In this document: one piece after another, positions 1 to 6,094 of the stretch | Numbering within the stretch: the stretch's first letter is position 1 | Layout: each line of letters begins with the position of its first letter | Source of the DNA: JBCCRH01 sp039208045 | GTDB taxonomy: Bacteria > Bacteroidota > Bacteroidia > Chitinophagales > Saprospiraceae | NCBI GenBank assembly: GCA_039208045.1 | Contig: JBCCRH010000357.1 | Location: 1 to 6,535 of the forward strand | Direction: 5' to 3' | Length of the DNA stretch: 6,535 nt | Program-made: the position numbers and the translations under genes | Notes under the pieces: generated by a model | Databases searched by the model: none | Seen by the model: the letters and a program-made list of their open reading frames with translations, nothing else | Told to the model about the DNA's origin: nothing

Positions 1-527
1 AATAGTATTCGGCCATCTTGCTCATTGGCAAGAGCTATTTCTGGATAAGTTCCCAATCGCAACCAGGTTTCTAACTGCGCTCTTGCGTCTATTGGCCCAT
101 AATGTGTACTCAGTTCAGCATAGGAAAATGGATATAGAGTGAATGTCAATGCTCTTCCTGTGAGCGCCTCACTCGTTCTGTTGGCAAGCTCAAAACTAGA
201 TGAGCCAGTAGCGATGATCTGCACCTCTGGTAGGTGATCGGCTATAATTTTAAGTATCTGACCAATTTCAGGTATAAATTGTGCCTCATCCAGCACTACC
301 ACTTTTTCCTTACCGAATACACGTTGTAACTGAGTGGGTTCTTTGGAACGTAACAGCTCTTGAAAGCTTGGAATTTCGCAGTTGAAGTACGCTCGCTCAT
401 TGCCATACGCCCGAAGAAGTACTTTGGCTAAAGTAGTTTTTCCAACCTGTCTAGCGCCATAAAGAATAATTATTTTATTCCTGAATAGCCAATTCTCTAT
501 CGTGTGCTGAAGGTGTCTTTTTATCAT
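1..527 (-). CDS. AAA family ATPase, AAA_14/DUF4143 type (partial, C-terminus outside window)
   Basis: Reading left from the ATG at 525-527 gives about 175 residues open to the window edge. The start MIKRHLQHTIENWL is typical of the family, and no in-frame ATG lies upstream in the repeat region. Visible motifs are Walker A GARQVGKTT (residues 24-32), Walker B VVVLDEAQ (76-83) and a sensor-1-like strand IIATGSSSF (104-112), followed by a lid region with GRALTFTLYPFSYAEL. This order matches AAA_14 ATPases that carry a C-terminal DUF4143 domain, usually about 370-400 aa in all, so roughly half the protein is missing. DUF4143 itself would lie in the unseen part. These ATPases are common and often multicopy in Bacteroidota, and their cellular role is poorly defined. 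The gene is transcribed away from the rest of the window, and two tandem dyads sit directly before its start. Confidence 0.88.
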   Translation of the reverse strand, partial: MIKRHLQHTIENWLFRNKIIILYGARQVGKTTLAKVLLRAYGNERAYFNCEIPSFQELLRSKEPTQLQRVFGKEKVVVLDEAQFIPEIGQILKIIADHLPEVQIIATGSSSFELANRTSEALTGRALTFTLYPFSYAELSTHYGPIDARAQLETWLRLGTYPEIALANEQDGRIL

Positions 528-537
528 AATCAGATCT

Positions 538-601
538 AAAGTTCGAAATTTTACATAAAAAATCGAAGTAAAGTTCGATAATTTATCTAAAAAATCGAAG
601 T
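538..601. repeat. Two tandem 32-bp repeats, each containing an imperfect dyad
   Basis: Copy 1 is 538-569 and copy 2 is 570-601. They abut with no spacer and match at 28 of 32 positions. Each holds a 26-bp dyad (542-567 and 574-599) with TTCGA/TCGAA at its ends and TTTA/TAAA around a 2-base centre; 10 of 12 base pairs form in each. The 32-bp period is close to three helical turns, so both dyads would face the same side of the DNA. The nearest dyad lies 14 bases upstream of the minus-strand ATPase start, where a promoter or leader must be. An operator for a dimeric regulator, or paired hairpins in the leader RNA, are the likeliest readings. This is inference; no regulator is visible. Confidence 0.8.
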
Positions 602-726
602 TGGTGCTATTTTTGTTACCTCTTGAGGGTGAATAAATGTTTGGCCTTTTCTAAACATAATTTGAAATCTGAAATTTTATTGAGGAGCATGAACACATTG
701 TAAGACAATTAAATTTCAACACCCTA
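602..726. other. AT-rich intergenic stretch without a recognisable gene
   Basis: This stretch separates the ATPase repeats from the REP-like element. On the plus strand 608-615 (TATTTTTG) fits the Bacteroidota -7 box TAnnTTTG, but no TTTG or TTG lies 19-21 bases upstream, and it is over 200 bases from the next plus-strand start. I therefore do not call a promoter. No open frame with coding character and no RNA gene was seen. Confidence 0.5.
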
Positions 727-805
727 AAGCGGATTGCAAATCCGCTTAGCACGTGCTAGGTTTTTTTATAAATCTTGGCCCGCGCTAAGTGGATTTGTAA
801 TCCGC
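727..805. repeat. REP-like palindrome pair in inverted orientation
   Basis: The left half (729-756) and the reverse complement of the right half (778-805) match at 24 of 28 positions, leaving a 21-base centre. Each half is itself a palindrome. On the left, 727-735 and 739-747 form a perfect 9-bp stem around a GCA loop. On the right, 789-795 and 799-805 form a 7-bp stem (one G-T pair) around TGT. The left half continues into a perfect 12-bp palindrome, TAGCACGTGCTA (747-758), followed by a seven-T run at 761-767. Paired short palindromes of this design are typical of REP/BIME elements, which in other bacteria are mobilised by RAYT transposases. No RAYT gene is in the window. The element ends 16 bases before the ATG at 822. 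Confidence 0.75.
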
Positions 806-821
806 GAGCTTACTTACTACC

Positions 822-2465
822 ATGAAACGAGTTTACCTACTTTCACTGCTTTTCCTATCTCCTTTTTTGGCTGTTGCCCAAGTTTCCGTAAATATGAATC
901 TGCTGGGTAATTGGGATGATAATTCCTTGCCTGTACGATTTGGCTTGGTTTATAATGATGTATGGGGGCATTTTGATGGCTCTACTAATAAGGAATATGC
1001 CATTATTGGGAGTGTACAGAAAGTACACATTATGGATGTTACTAATCCTTCTGCGATTACAGAAGTAGCCAGTTTTACGGGTGGGGATAATTCGCTTTGG
1101 CGCGATATGAAGACATTTGGGACGACCCTCTACTGCGTAGCGGATGAAGGTTCGGAGGGGATGATGATCATTGATCTTTCTGATATGAATAGCGGGCCAC
1201 AGCTCGTTGCCCAGCCTAAGCTTGACTTTCTAAAGGCTCATAATATTTTCATCGATGGTGCGACGGGGCGCTTGTATGTCGCTGGTTCCAATAGTAATTC
1301 GGCAGGGCTTATTGTATATGACTTAGTAGCAGATCCCTTCTCCCCTACTAAGCTTGCTACTGTCAGTTTGCCGGGTTCTTATGTGCATGATCTTTATGCC
1401 CAAAATAATCGAGTGTATGCCAATCATGGCTTTAATGGCTTGTACATTTATGATTTTACCGATCCCCTAAATCCAGTCACCCTAGCTACGCTAACTTCTT
1501 ATCCTGAACGTGGCTATAACCACAGCTCGTGGCTTTCTTCTGATGGCAATCACCTCATTTTTTGTGATGAAACACATGACAGAGGCGTTAAAATATTAGA
1601 CATTAGCGACCTCGATAATCTAACTGTAACAGACGTATTTCGCTCTGCCCTGCTCGCACCTGCCAATAGTGCCAGCATTGCGCACAATCCATTGGTGAAA
1701 GATGACTTAATCTTTCTATCGTACTATCATGATGGTATCCAAGTATTTGATATGAGCGATCCAACTGATGTGGTTCGTACTGCCTACTACGACACCTATA
1801 CCAATCACACGGATTATGCTGGTTCTGATGGCGCCTGGGGCGTCTATCCTTTTCTGCCTTCCGGCAACATATTAGGTTCCGATATCCTCAATGGCTTATT
1901 TGTCTTGGAACTAACAAGTAGTGCGCTGCCTGTAGAATGGCTTACTTTTGACGCAACGCGCATAGATGCATCCGTCCAGCTCCACTGGGCCACTGCTACT
2001 GAAACGAATAGCGATCGCTTTGAGGTAGAGCGCAGCACGGACGGCAAAAACTTTAAAACAATCGGAACGATTACGGCTGCTGGCAATAGCACCTATCGCA
2101 AAGATTACAACTTTCAAGATAACGACCCCGCTGTAGGTCAAAATTATTACCGCCTCCGCCAAGTCGATTACAATGGACAATTCGACTACTCCCCTACCCG
2201 CACGGTCTACTTCCCTCCAAGCACCTTCAAAGTCGCACCCAATCCTACACACCCTGGCACCCCTATGCAGCTCCAACTCCCATTTGCGGACACGCCATTT
2301 GAGCTACAGCTCCACAACTACCTAGGTCAGCCCATCTGGTCAAAGCAGTACCCCGCTGGCCCTCCCACTCAAACCTGGATGCCACCGGTACTACCCCCAG
2401 GCTTATATCTCCTGAGCGCCCAAGCTGGCAGTGTAAAAGCAAGTCAAAAAATTATTATTCAGTAG
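822..2465 (+). CDS. Secreted LVIVD-repeat beta-propeller protein (choice-of-anchor B type) with T9SS type A sorting domain
   Basis: The 547-aa product starts with a signal peptide (about 1-19, ending AVA before Q20). Residues about 55-365 hold repeated blades with signatures such as VHIMDVTNPSAI (68-79), LIVYDL (163-168), LYIYDFTDPLNPVTL (207-221), VKILDISDLDNL (256-267) and IQVFDMSDPTDV (306-317), as in LVIVD/choice-of-anchor B proteins. Histidines at 140, 189, 234 and 288 recur at like places in successive blades. Residues 369-463 form a beta-sandwich module that begins LPVEW and contains FEVERSTDGKNF and YYRLRQVDYNGQ. Residues 467-547 are the type A C-terminal domain (VAPNP at 471-475, PPGLYLL at 525-531). 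Family knowledge says such proteins cross the outer membrane by T9SS and stay at the surface or are released. The ligand is unknown. The gene converges on 2633-3364, and no convincing core promoter was found upstream. Confidence 0.9.
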   Translation: MKRVYLLSLLFLSPFLAVAQVSVNMNLLGNWDDNSLPVRFGLVYNDVWGHFDGSTNKEYAIIGSVQKVHIMDVTNPSAITEVASFTGGDNSLWRDMKTFGTTLYCVADEGSEGMMIIDLSDMNSGPQLVAQPKLDFLKAHNIFIDGATGRLYVAGSNSNSAGLIVYDLVADPFSPTKLATVSLPGSYVHDLYAQNNRVYANHGFNGLYIYDFTDPLNPVTLATLTSYPERGYNHSSWLSSDGNHLIFCDETHDRGVKILDISDLDNLTVTDVFRSALLAPANSASIAHNPLVKDDLIFLSYYHDGIQVFDMSDPTDVVRTAYYDTYTNHTDYAGSDGAWGVYPFLPSGNILGSDILNGLFVLELTSSALPVEWLTFDATRIDASVQLHWATATETNSDRFEVERSTDGKNFKTIGTITAAGNSTYRKDYNFQDNDPAVGQNYYRLRQVDYNGQFDYSPTRTVYFPPSTFKVAPNPTHPGTPMQLQLPFADTPFELQLHNYLGQPIWSKQYPAGPPTQTWMPPVLPPGLYLLSAQAGSVKASQKIIIQ

Positions 2466-2473
2466 GCATGTGC

Positions 2474-2555
2474 TCCCACGTTACCATCGCGCGAAATATT
2501 GGATATTACTTGGTTCCCATATCGCCATCGCGCGAAATATTGGATATTACTTAGC
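2474..2555. repeat. Tandem duplication of a 41-base unit between convergent genes
   Basis: Units 2474-2514 and 2515-2555 repeat with a 41-base period. Within them 2484-2511 and 2525-2552 are identical over 28 bases, including CGCGAAATATTGGATATTAC, and each unit starts with TCCCA. The first unit begins 9 bases after the plus-strand stop. The remaining positions have diverged, so the duplication is not brand new. There are no distinct spacers between the copies, so this is not a CRISPR. It may be a fragment of a dispersed intergenic repeat family. Confidence 0.8.
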
Positions 2556-2582
2556 TATTGCATGGTTTAAATATCCAATATT
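2536..2582. other. 13-bp perfect stem-loop, possible bidirectional terminator
   Basis: AATATTGGATATT (2536-2548) is the exact reverse complement of 2570-2582, with a 21-base loop. The same 13-mer at 2495-2507 in the first repeat unit could pair with 2570-2582 instead, so two mutually exclusive hairpins are possible. It sits between two converging stop codons, where a terminator is expected. The stem is AT-rich and no long T-run follows on either strand, so termination function is uncertain. Confidence 0.5.
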
Positions 2583-2596
2583 GAGCCTCCCGCCAT

Positions 2597-2628
2597 CCAA
2601 AACCCCTAAACTCCAAAACCCCCAAACT
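2597..2628. repeat. Tandem 16-mer repeat, G-rich on the minus strand
   Basis: CCAAAACCCCTAAACT (2597-2612) is followed directly by a copy at 2613-2628 with one change. It lies inside a stretch (2593-2661) that contains no G on the plus strand. The minus strand therefore carries runs GGGGG, GG, GGGG and GG separated by TTTT or AGTTTA, which could form a two-layer quadruplex. It lies 4 bases after the minus-strand stop at 2633-2635, so it would be in that transcript's 3' end. Confidence 0.7.
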
Positions 2629-2632
2629 ACTC

Positions 2633-3364
2633 CTACTCCAACTCCCTTACCCAAATATTCCGATAACTCACCGGATTGCCGTGATCTTGCAACTGAATCG
2701 GGGCAGGGCCATGCGCTATATTTTTCGGCATACCGATATATTCTGTGGTACCTTGTACTTGCGCCGCATGATGGATAAGCACACCGTTATGAAATACGGT
2801 GAGCTGGCCAGTACTGGTGCGCACGCCGTCCTTATTGAAGCGCGGAGCGATGAAGACGATATCGTAGGTTTGCCACTCCCCGGGAGGGCGACTAGCGTTG
2901 ACTAAGGGTGGATATTGCTTATAAATGGCGCCTGCTTGACCATTGGAATAGGTACGATTTTGATAGCTATCGAGAATTTGTACCTCATAGCGCTGCTGGA
3001 AAAAGAGACCGCTGTTGCCTCGACCTTGGCCTTCGCCTTCCACCACAGCAGGGGTACGGAACTCTAGGTGTAGCTGGATGTCTCCAAAAGAGCGACGCGT
3101 CTTGATATCGCCGGTTCCTTTTAGCACGGTGAGTACGCCATTTTCGATTTTCCAGCCGGGAGAGCCCCCTTCCATATTTGTCCATTCGCTGGTATGACTT
3201 CCGTCAAAAAGGACGATGGCGTCTGAAGGGGGTGCGTTGTTCTTGGTAGCAGTTACCACTCTTGGCTCCGGTTCCCATACTTCGGTTACTTCAGGCTTGG
3301 TGATTTGGGCATTTGCCGAAAGGCAGACTACCAAAATAAGGCTGGTAAGGATTAGCTTTTGCAT
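2633..3364 (-). CDS. Exported DUF1080 / 3-keto-disaccharide hydrolase family protein
   Basis: The 243-aa product has a signal peptide (1-19, SANA before Q20). The cysteine at 14 is not in a good lipobox, so a soluble exported protein is more likely than a lipoprotein. One DUF1080 domain (PF06439, concanavalin-like fold) spans about 48-242. Family landmarks are LFDG (52-55), GNSGLFF (116-122), YEVQILDS (126-133), GAIYKQYPP (145-153), GEWQTYDIVF (162-171) and PIQLQDHGNPVSYRNIWVREL (222-242, with D227, H228 and R235). Family members are tied to hydrolysis of 3-keto glycosides, and that activity is inferred here, not shown. No T9SS domain is present, so a periplasmic site is likely. The length fits a single-domain member. 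Only 13 bases separate its start from the permease stop, so it is probably the last gene of the five-gene transcript. No sugar dehydrogenase or SusCD genes are nearby. Confidence 0.88.
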   Translation of the reverse strand: MQKLILTSLILVVCLSANAQITKPEVTEVWEPEPRVVTATKNNAPPSDAIVLFDGSHTSEWTNMEGGSPGWKIENGVLTVLKGTGDIKTRRSFGDIQLHLEFRTPAVVEGEGQGRGNSGLFFQQRYEVQILDSYQNRTYSNGQAGAIYKQYPPLVNASRPPGEWQTYDIVFIAPRFNKDGVRTSTGQLTVFHNGVLIHHAAQVQGTTEYIGMPKNIAHGPAPIQLQDHGNPVSYRNIWVRELE

Positions 3365-3377
3365 TGTTTATAGAGTT

Positions 3378-4115
3378 TTATTTTTTGTTGTTAGATAATA
3401 CGCTATTGATCAATAGGGAGCTGAATACTATGATGAGAAGCGTTGCAAATATCAAGCTCGGCATACTGATGGACGGTTTTTGGGATAGTATGGGGTAGCT
3501 GTAAGGAATGAAATAGGTATTCGATAGGTTGGCTACGGGTATTCCAAGAATTAGTAGGAGGAGGCCCAGCACTACTGGTAAAACTGGTTTTTTGATCCAC
3601 ACGGCCAGTAAAAGCTGGAAAAATACACAAGGCAGTGCAAATACGTATGCTTTGCTAAACTTATACAGATAGAGTAGAAACAAATCGTAGAATGTCTCCC
3701 CGCTACTAATCATAGTTGAAATGATCTTTAGCGCAATAGCGGAAAGTATAGTATTCGTGATAAATACACCCAACAAAATACCCATGATTACCAAGGCTTT
3801 GCCCCCTATCCAAGCGTACCAATATCTTTTGTAGGGCCGGTAAAGCTTCAAAATATTTTTTCGCTGCTCTTCTTCTGTAACTACGTAGCAAAGCACGATG
3901 ACCAACATGCCGAGTAATAGCGATGACCAAGGGCCTACCAAATTACCAACCAAAAATGCTCCTGCTAATGTGCTGATTCCATTCGATTGGGTGTACAAGA
4001 CAAACAGGGTAAACAAAAACGGCGTAATACAGGAGATGGCAATGATGATGGCTATCTTCTCAAAACTTACTTTTTTGAGTTCTAGCCTAATTCTTGATAA
4101 ATTTATCATAGGCAT
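3378..4115 (-). CDS. ABC-2 type transporter permease, six predicted helices
   Basis: The 245-aa protein has hydrophobic segments at about 20-40, 60-80, 104-128, 150-172, 176-196 and 219-240, giving six helices with a basic N-terminus and a basic tail (NNKK). Between helices 2 and 3 lies the charged segment EEEQRKNILKLYRPYKRYWY (81-100), followed by GK (105-106). It matches the cytoplasmic coupling region of the small ABC-2 permeases seen in lantibiotic immunity and multidrug exporters. Its start overlaps the ATPase stop by 29 bases; a start at Met3 would cut the overlap to 23. It should dimerise and pair with the ATPase at 4087-4938. The exported substrate cannot be read from the sequence, and no precursor peptide gene is visible nearby. 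Confidence 0.82.
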   Translation of the reverse strand: MPMINLSRIRLELKKVSFEKIAIIIAISCITPFLFTLFVLYTQSNGISTLAGAFLVGNLVGPWSSLLLGMLVIVLCYVVTEEEQRKNILKLYRPYKRYWYAWIGGKALVIMGILLGVFITNTILSAIALKIISTMISSGETFYDLFLLYLYKFSKAYVFALPCVFFQLLLAVWIKKPVLPVVLGLLLLILGIPVANLSNTYFIPYSYPILSQKPSISMPSLIFATLLIIVFSSLLINSVLSNNKK

Positions 4116-4938
4116 AAGTTAGGGAACGAGATTTCTCTATACCTGTCCATTCGATATGATCCTCCAGAAGGAAGCTTACGATTTTTCTGTATTCCTGTGC
4201 ATTGGCATATTGTACGACAATACCTTCTTTGAACCGCTCTAGCTCCATACTCGGTAACTCTTTTAATAGTACACGAGCTGCCCTATCAGGCGCTGCACAA
4301 GTAATGGTCAGGTAATTCTGCTCTTCGTTTGCTATTGTGGTATTGACAATTTTACCTGCATTGATGAAAATAGCGTAGTCTATGATCTTTTCTACCTCTT
4401 GCAGGCGATGAGAGGATATAATAATGGTGGCAGATTTTTCTTTGGCCAGCCGACTTAAGCCGTTTGACACTAGCTTTATATTGTCATAGTCTAAGGCCGT
4501 GAATGGCTCATCCAAAATAATCACCCCCTTGCATTTAGTAATGCTTCTTGCGATGAGCATTCTTTGTTTAAACCCTTGTGAGCAAGCCTTCAATTTCACT
4601 TGTGCCTGTGCCTCGTCAATACCTACTAAGGATAAGGCGTAACTGATATTTTCAGTAGATGTATTGGTTTCTTCACAGAATATCTTCAGGTTATCAATAG
4701 CATTGGCTTCATCATACATTCCTATGCCTTGAATCAGTATTCCTAATTCATCAAAGCCTGTAATATGGCCTTGATCTGGCTTTAGAATTCCTGCCATCAA
4801 AGACAAAAGAGTGGTCTTCCCTACTCCATTTGGCCCGATAATACCATGTATTTTTCCCGCTTCAAAGGTGTGAGAAATATCATTTACTGCATTAGCAGTT
4901 GCCCCCTTATACCTGTAGGTTAAATGCTCTATGATCAC
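4087..4938 (-). CDS. ABC transporter ATP-binding protein, BcrA/MutF-like
   Basis: The 283-aa protein has all nucleotide-binding motifs: aromatic A-loop at Y8/Y10, Walker A GPNGVGKTT (35-43), Q-loop Q70 in GILIQ, signature CSQGFKQR (119-126), Walker B VIILDE (139-144), D-loop FTALD (146-150) and H-loop H177. The signature departs from LSGGQ but keeps the S and central G plus the KQR tail common in BcrA-type exporters, so it should be active. Residues after about 205 form a C-terminal extension usual for this class. The start codon is GTG (4936-4938), and no in-frame ATG lies nearby. It overlaps the MOSC stop as GTGA (4935-4938), a layout that implies translational coupling. The partner is the overlapping permease downstream; together they make an export or immunity-type transporter at the inner membrane. 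Confidence 0.9.
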   Translation of the reverse strand: MIIEHLTYRYKGATANAVNDISHTFEAGKIHGIIGPNGVGKTTLLSLMAGILKPDQGHITGFDELGILIQGIGMYDEANAIDNLKIFCEETNTSTENISYALSLVGIDEAQAQVKLKACSQGFKQRMLIARSITKCKGVIILDEPFTALDYDNIKLVSNGLSRLAKEKSATIIISSHRLQEVEKIIDYAIFINAGKIVNTTIANEEQNYLTITCAAPDRAARVLLKELPSMELERFKEGIVVQYANAQEYRKIVSFLLEDHIEWTGIEKSRSLTYAYDKFIKN

Positions 4939-5444
4939 TTGGCAGGCTTATTTTCTTCTATTACTTTGATCAATTGTATGGGATCCCCTAGTTTGACGGT
5001 TCCCCCTTTGATTACCCTTGCTGTAATGCCGCCGTGCCCCCGCATCGCATTATAGCCGCCTGGGCCGAGATTAGCCTCCATACGCGAGCAGGGGTGGCAC
5101 AGCCCTGTTGTTTCTAAAATAGCCTCTCCAATTTGGAATTGTTGGTCTTTGAGTGCTAAAAGGTTGATCCCTGCTACTACAATATTTCGACGGAGTAAGG
5201 CAGGGTCTACGGTCTCTTTTTGCAGGATGGATGCGACTGTATCGATATGTTCTTGCTGTATTAAGGTGACCTGCCGTTTCCCACTTTTCCCGCTGTAGTG
5301 ATCCCCCAAGAGGCCACTTTCTAGCACTACTTCTACCGCTTCCACTTGCTGAACAGCGCCGCGTTTTTGGGTGCGTACCCCCATCCATCGAACTTGCCCG
5401 ATCTGAGGCATGATGTTAAATAAAGACTTGAGTGATTCGGCCAT
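4935..5444 (-). CDS. MOSC domain protein
   Basis: The 169-aa product is a single MOSC domain (the C-terminal domain of molybdenum cofactor sulfurases). Visible landmarks are SGLLGDHYSGK (43-53), RQVTLIQ (57-63), RRN (85-87), the conserved cysteine motif GLCHPCSRME (114-123, C116 and C119), and MRGHGGITARVIKGG (134-148) followed by LGD (152-154). Stand-alone MOSC proteins are thought to bind or carry molybdenum cofactor or a cysteine-linked sulfur, and the substrate is not known here. Met12 (5409-5411), just before the first domain strand, is a credible alternative start; the longer start leaves only 14 bases to the upstream gene and is kept. The stop overlaps the ABC ATPase start by 4 bases. 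No other molybdenum cofactor gene is in the window. Confidence 0.88.
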   Translation of the reverse strand: MAESLKSLFNIMPQIGQVRWMGVRTQKRGAVQQVEAVEVVLESGLLGDHYSGKSGKRQVTLIQQEHIDTVASILQKETVDPALLRRNIVVAGINLLALKDQQFQIGEAILETTGLCHPCSRMEANLGPGGYNAMRGHGGITARVIKGGTVKLGDPIQLIKVIEENKPAK

Positions 5445-5458
5445 ATGGTGGTATACAG

Positions 5459-5959
5459 TTAGTGTGACTGTAAGGTACGCTCTCCTAGCACATCATCCAA
5501 AAAATAGTGAAGCTGATACATTTGTTCTCGACTAAGGCGTTCTCCTGCTTTTGCCGAAAGGTAAAGAAGTAGGGTCAGAATAGCAGCAATTGGCAACACC
5601 CATAAAACGGGAGCGGGTATACCCAAGCTATACTGAGAAAATCCGGTAATAGCCACAAACAAACTGATAGCGCCAATCACAGAATATAAGAATACAAACA
5701 ATAGCCACACCGAGGGCCTAGGCCCGTACAATCCTCTGATTAGCGCTCCTTCTTCATGCTGTTCAACATCAATGCTCAACTGTGGGCTCCAGTAGTGCTG
5801 CTCCTCAGCTGGTAAAAAAAGTAACACATGCTGATCGACAATTAGTCCCCTAATCTCATTTTGCTCATCTGCAATAGCTTTTTTGATCTTTTGGATAGTC
5901 TCAGATGGAGAAAGATGATAAAGCTCCCGGAACCGTGGACGGATTTCAATAGTAGACAT
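5459..5959 (-). CDS. Uncharacterised membrane protein with two predicted helices
   Basis: I cannot assign a function to this 166-aa protein. An N-terminal soluble part (1-82) has a likely helix (19-33) and short strands (IRGLIVDQHVLLFLP, 36-50), then WSPQLSIDVEQ (57-67) and IRGLYGPRPSVW (74-85). Two hydrophobic helices follow (about 84-105 and 116-135). The soluble C-terminal tail (137-166) is charged and probably helical. The segment WSPQL...IRGLYGPRPSVW looks like a conserved motif of a small family I have seen in Bacteroidota, but I cannot name it. There is no signal peptide. It is the first gene after the promoter at 6026-6056 and lies 14 bases before the MOSC gene, so it is probably the leading gene of the cluster. 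Confidence 0.8.
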   Translation of the reverse strand: MSTIEIRPRFRELYHLSPSETIQKIKKAIADEQNEIRGLIVDQHVLLFLPAEEQHYWSPQLSIDVEQHEEGALIRGLYGPRPSVWLLFVFLYSVIGAISLFVAITGFSQYSLGIPAPVLWVLPIAAILTLLLYLSAKAGERLSREQMYQLHYFLDDVLGERTLQSH

Positions 5960-6025
5960 GATCTACAGTAGTTATAGTTTATGCAATAAAAATTGGCCCA
6001 GGACGACTTTTACGAAATACTATTT

Positions 6026-6056
6026 CAAATATAAAGCATCTTTCGAAAAAAGCAAA
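6026..6056 (-). promoter_or_regulatory. Bacteroidota-type promoter driving the five-gene minus cluster
   Basis: On the minus strand, TTTG (6056-6053), a 19-base spacer and TATATTTG (6033-6026) match the Bacteroidota primary sigma consensus TTTG-N19-21-TAnnTTTG without mismatch. Transcription would start near 6019-6021, giving a leader of about 60 bases before the ATG at 5959. An 8-bp palindrome, TTTCGAAA (6041-6048), sits within the spacer and may be chance or a regulator site. Confidence 0.7.
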
Positions 6057-6094
6057 CGCTTTGCCCCGTATTGGCTAAATCAACTTTATGCGTT

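Noticed and set aside
538..601. Possible CRISPR or start of an array
   Set aside because: The two 32-bp copies abut with no spacer, differ at four positions, and no cas gene is present.
608..615. TATTTTTG as a -7 promoter box for the secreted-protein gene
   Set aside because: No upstream TTTG lies at 19-21 bases, and the start codon is more than 200 bases away beyond the REP-like element.
681..703. GAGGAG followed by ATG, resembling a ribosome site and a leader peptide
   Set aside because: The frame has only four codons before TAA, and Shine-Dalgarno sites are uncommon in this phylum.
1844..2276. Minus-strand open frames of 82 and 121 codons
   Set aside because: They lie opposite the beta module and sorting domain of the secreted protein, whose frame is strongly supported by family motifs.
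2470..2778. 102-codon plus-strand open frame
   Set aside because: It is made of the 41-base repeats and C-rich repeats and then runs antisense into the DUF1080 gene. Its product has no domain-like pattern.
4566..4588. Degenerate ABC signature as a sign of an inactive ATPase
   Set aside because: CSQGFKQR differs from LSGGQ, but similar SxGxKQR forms are usual in BcrA-type exporters and all other catalytic motifs are intact.
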